In this document: one piece after another, positions 62,759-64,000 of the stretch
Position numbering within the stretch: the stretch's first letter is position 1
Layout: every line of letters starts with the position of its first letter
Assembly (NCBI RefSeq): GCF_000517625.1
Contig: NZ_CP007055.1
Span: 1,178,001-1,242,000 of the forward strand
DNA from: Halostagnicola larsenii XH-48
GTDB lineage: Archaea; Halobacteriota; Halobacteria; Halobacteriales; Natrialbaceae
Length of the DNA stretch: 64,000 bases
Reading direction: 5' to 3'
The notes under the pieces: model-generated
Told to the model about the DNA's origin: nothing
The model's input: only the letters and a program-made list of their open reading frames with translations
The model's database searches: none
Program-made: the position numbers and the translations under genes

Positions 62759-63936
62759 CGATCGACCTATCCGAACGCGTCGAGTCGGTCGGCCCCTCGG
62801 GGATCCGCCGCTTTTTCGAGATCGCCGAGGAGCGCGACGACGTCATCTCGCTCGGCGTCGGCGAACCGGACTTTTCGACCCCGTGGGCCGCCCGGGACGC
62901 AGCGATCGCCTCCCTCGAGCAGGGAAAGACCTCCTACACCGCAAACCGCGGGAAGCGCGAGCTTCGCGAATCCATCTCGGAATACGTCGGCGACCGCTTC
63001 GACCTCGAGTACGGCGCCGACGAAGAGATACTCGTCACGGCGGGGGCCAGCGAGGCCGTCGATCTGGCGTTTCGGGCCATCGTCGACCCCGGCGATACGG
63101 TCGCGATCGCCCAGCCGTCGTACATCTCCTACGAACCCGGCGTGATCTTCGCCGGCGGCGAGGTGCTCCCGGTGCCGACCCGCGAGGAAGACGACTTCCG
63201 GCTCACCGTTTCCCAACTCGAGCAGGCCGGGGCGGCCGACGCGGACGTGCTCGTCATCTGCTATCCCAACAACCCAACCGGGGCGATCATGACGCGCGAC
63301 GACCTCGAGCCGGTCGCGGCCTTCGCACGGGAACACGACCTGACGGTGCTGGCCGACGAGATCTATGCGGAGTTGACCTACGACGAAGACCACACCTCGA
63401 TCGCCACTCTCGAGGGGATGCGCGAGCGAACTATCGTCTTCAACGGGTTCTCGAAGGCCCACGCGATGACGGGGCTTCGATTGGGCTACGCGCTCGGCCC
63501 GGCCGAGACGATCGGTGCGATGAATCGGATCCACCAGTACACGATGCTTTCGGCGCCGACGACGCCCCAGTACGCCGCCCTCGAGGCGCTCGACACCTGC
63601 GCGGACGACGTGCAGGAGATGGTCGAGCAGTACGACCGACGGCGACGATTCGTCCTCTCGCGCTTTCGCGAGATCGGCATGCCCTGTTTCGAGGCCAAAG
63701 GTGCGTTCTACGTCTTCCCCGAGGTACCGTCGGGCTGGAGTTCGGAAGAGTTCGCCGAGACGCTGCTCGAGGAACAGGGCGTCGCGGCCGTCCCGGGCGA
63801 CGTGTTCGGCGACGGCGCTTCGGGCCACCTCCGGGTGTCGTACGCGACGGGACTCGAGGACCTCAAGGAGGCGCTGAACCGAATCGAGGCGTTCCTCGAG
63901 GAACACGAGCCGATTGCGAGCAGCGCTGATTCGTAG
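62755..63936 (+). CDS. Class I/II aminotransferase
   Basis: 393 residues, PLP-dependent. Active-site Lys234 in FNGFSKAHAMTGLRLGYA, with CYPNNPTGAIMT and ADEIYAEL as PLP-binding segments. Aspartate or branched-chain/aromatic substrates are possible; the aromatic/Asp branch of archaeal aminotransferases is likely. Coupled to the Lrp regulator. Confidence 0.92.
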   Translation: MTIDLSERVESVGPSGIRRFFEIAEERDDVISLGVGEPDFSTPWAARDAAIASLEQGKTSYTANRGKRELRESISEYVGDRFDLEYGADEEILVTAGASEAVDLAFRAIVDPGDTVAIAQPSYISYEPGVIFAGGEVLPVPTREEDDFRLTVSQLEQAGAADADVLVICYPNNPTGAIMTRDDLEPVAAFAREHDLTVLADEIYAELTYDEDHTSIATLEGMRERTIVFNGFSKAHAMTGLRLGYALGPAETIGAMNRIHQYTMLSAPTTPQYAALEALDTCADDVQEMVEQYDRRRRFVLSRFREIGMPCFEAKGAFYVFPEVPSGWSSEEFAETLLEEQGVAAVPGDVFGDGASGHLRVSYATGLEDLKEALNRIEAFLEEHEPIASSADS

Positions 63937-63987
63937 CAAACCTGGCGAGTCGCCACGTTATTGCGCGTTCGATCCGTTCGCGAGAGT

Positions 63988-64000
63988 ATGGTCGAGTATC
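63988..64000 (+). CDS. Possible start of a truncated gene
   Basis: ATG GTC GAG TAT at the window end with a TATA-like ACGTTATT about 27-34 bases before it. Too short to identify. Confidence 0.3.

Overview
The window is 64 kb of a GC-rich haloarchaeal chromosome. Predicted proteins are strongly acidic and rich in Asp and Glu. Many genes have a TATA-like element about 25-30 bases upstream of the start codon, as expected for leaderless haloarchaeal mRNAs. Gene content is archaeal: P-stalk ribosomal proteins, archaeal methionine adenosyltransferase, single-chain ADP-forming acetyl-CoA synthetase, HTH-10 regulator, twin-arginine (Tat) signal sequences. The hexamer CTCGAG is very frequent, which together with the gene set suggests the Natrialbales (Haloterrigena/Natrinema-like); that placement is an inference.

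Layout. 1-5.1 kb: metal ABC importer and an operon for ADP-forming acetyl-CoA synthetase plus a P-loop/DRTGG protein. 5.4-7.2 kb: a small PRC-barrel protein convergent with a RCK_N-DHH phosphoesterase. 7.35-7.7 kb: tRNA-Lys followed by partial copies of its own 3' end in direct and inverted orientation. 7.8-13.7 kb: HAD/winged-helix pair, SppA peptidase with a surface-protein partner, HTH-10 regulator, acidic-tailed PRC protein, HD and Nudix hydrolases. 13.8-21 kb: a possible TIM-barrel protein, a 43-residue membrane peptide, pyrBI, a MinD-RecA-like fusion, FKBP isomerase, CYTH protein, methionine adenosyltransferase. 21-32 kb: MFS transporter, thiI, DUF354, a conserved protein plus alpha/beta hydrolase, a Tat lipoprotein, cysteine synthase, a lactonase-like/Fe-alcohol dehydrogenase operon, a TctA-like permease. 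32-38 kb: ribosomal stalk cluster (rpl11, then rpl1-rpl10-rpl12 behind a probable autoregulatory leader), cutA, HEWD protein, pckA. 38-50.6 kb: MOSC, HAD-IIA, thioesterase, a TraB-family membrane protein next to an M50 protease, purM, macro domain, a small gene under an iron-box-like operator beside dpsA, aldehyde dehydrogenase, purD, DUF502. 50.6-56.8 kb: an Hrq1/MrfA-like helicase coupled to an MrfB/YprB-like exonuclease, then thyA-folA. 57.4-64 kb: Tat-exported protein, DUF255 protein with two thioredoxin-fold neighbours, a regulator-like acidic protein, Lrp regulator and aminotransferase.

Most of the window is core metabolism and information processing; I see no CRISPR array, insertion sequence or intact mobile element. 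The points most worth following are the helicase-exonuclease pair that looks like an archaeal MrfAB repair module, the TraB domain split by a membrane insertion, the MinD-degenerate RecA fusion, the tRNA-Lys 3'-end repeat array, the DHH protein in which a metal-ligand His reads Gln, and several symmetrical operator candidates (metK/mat, purM, and the iron box next to dpsA).
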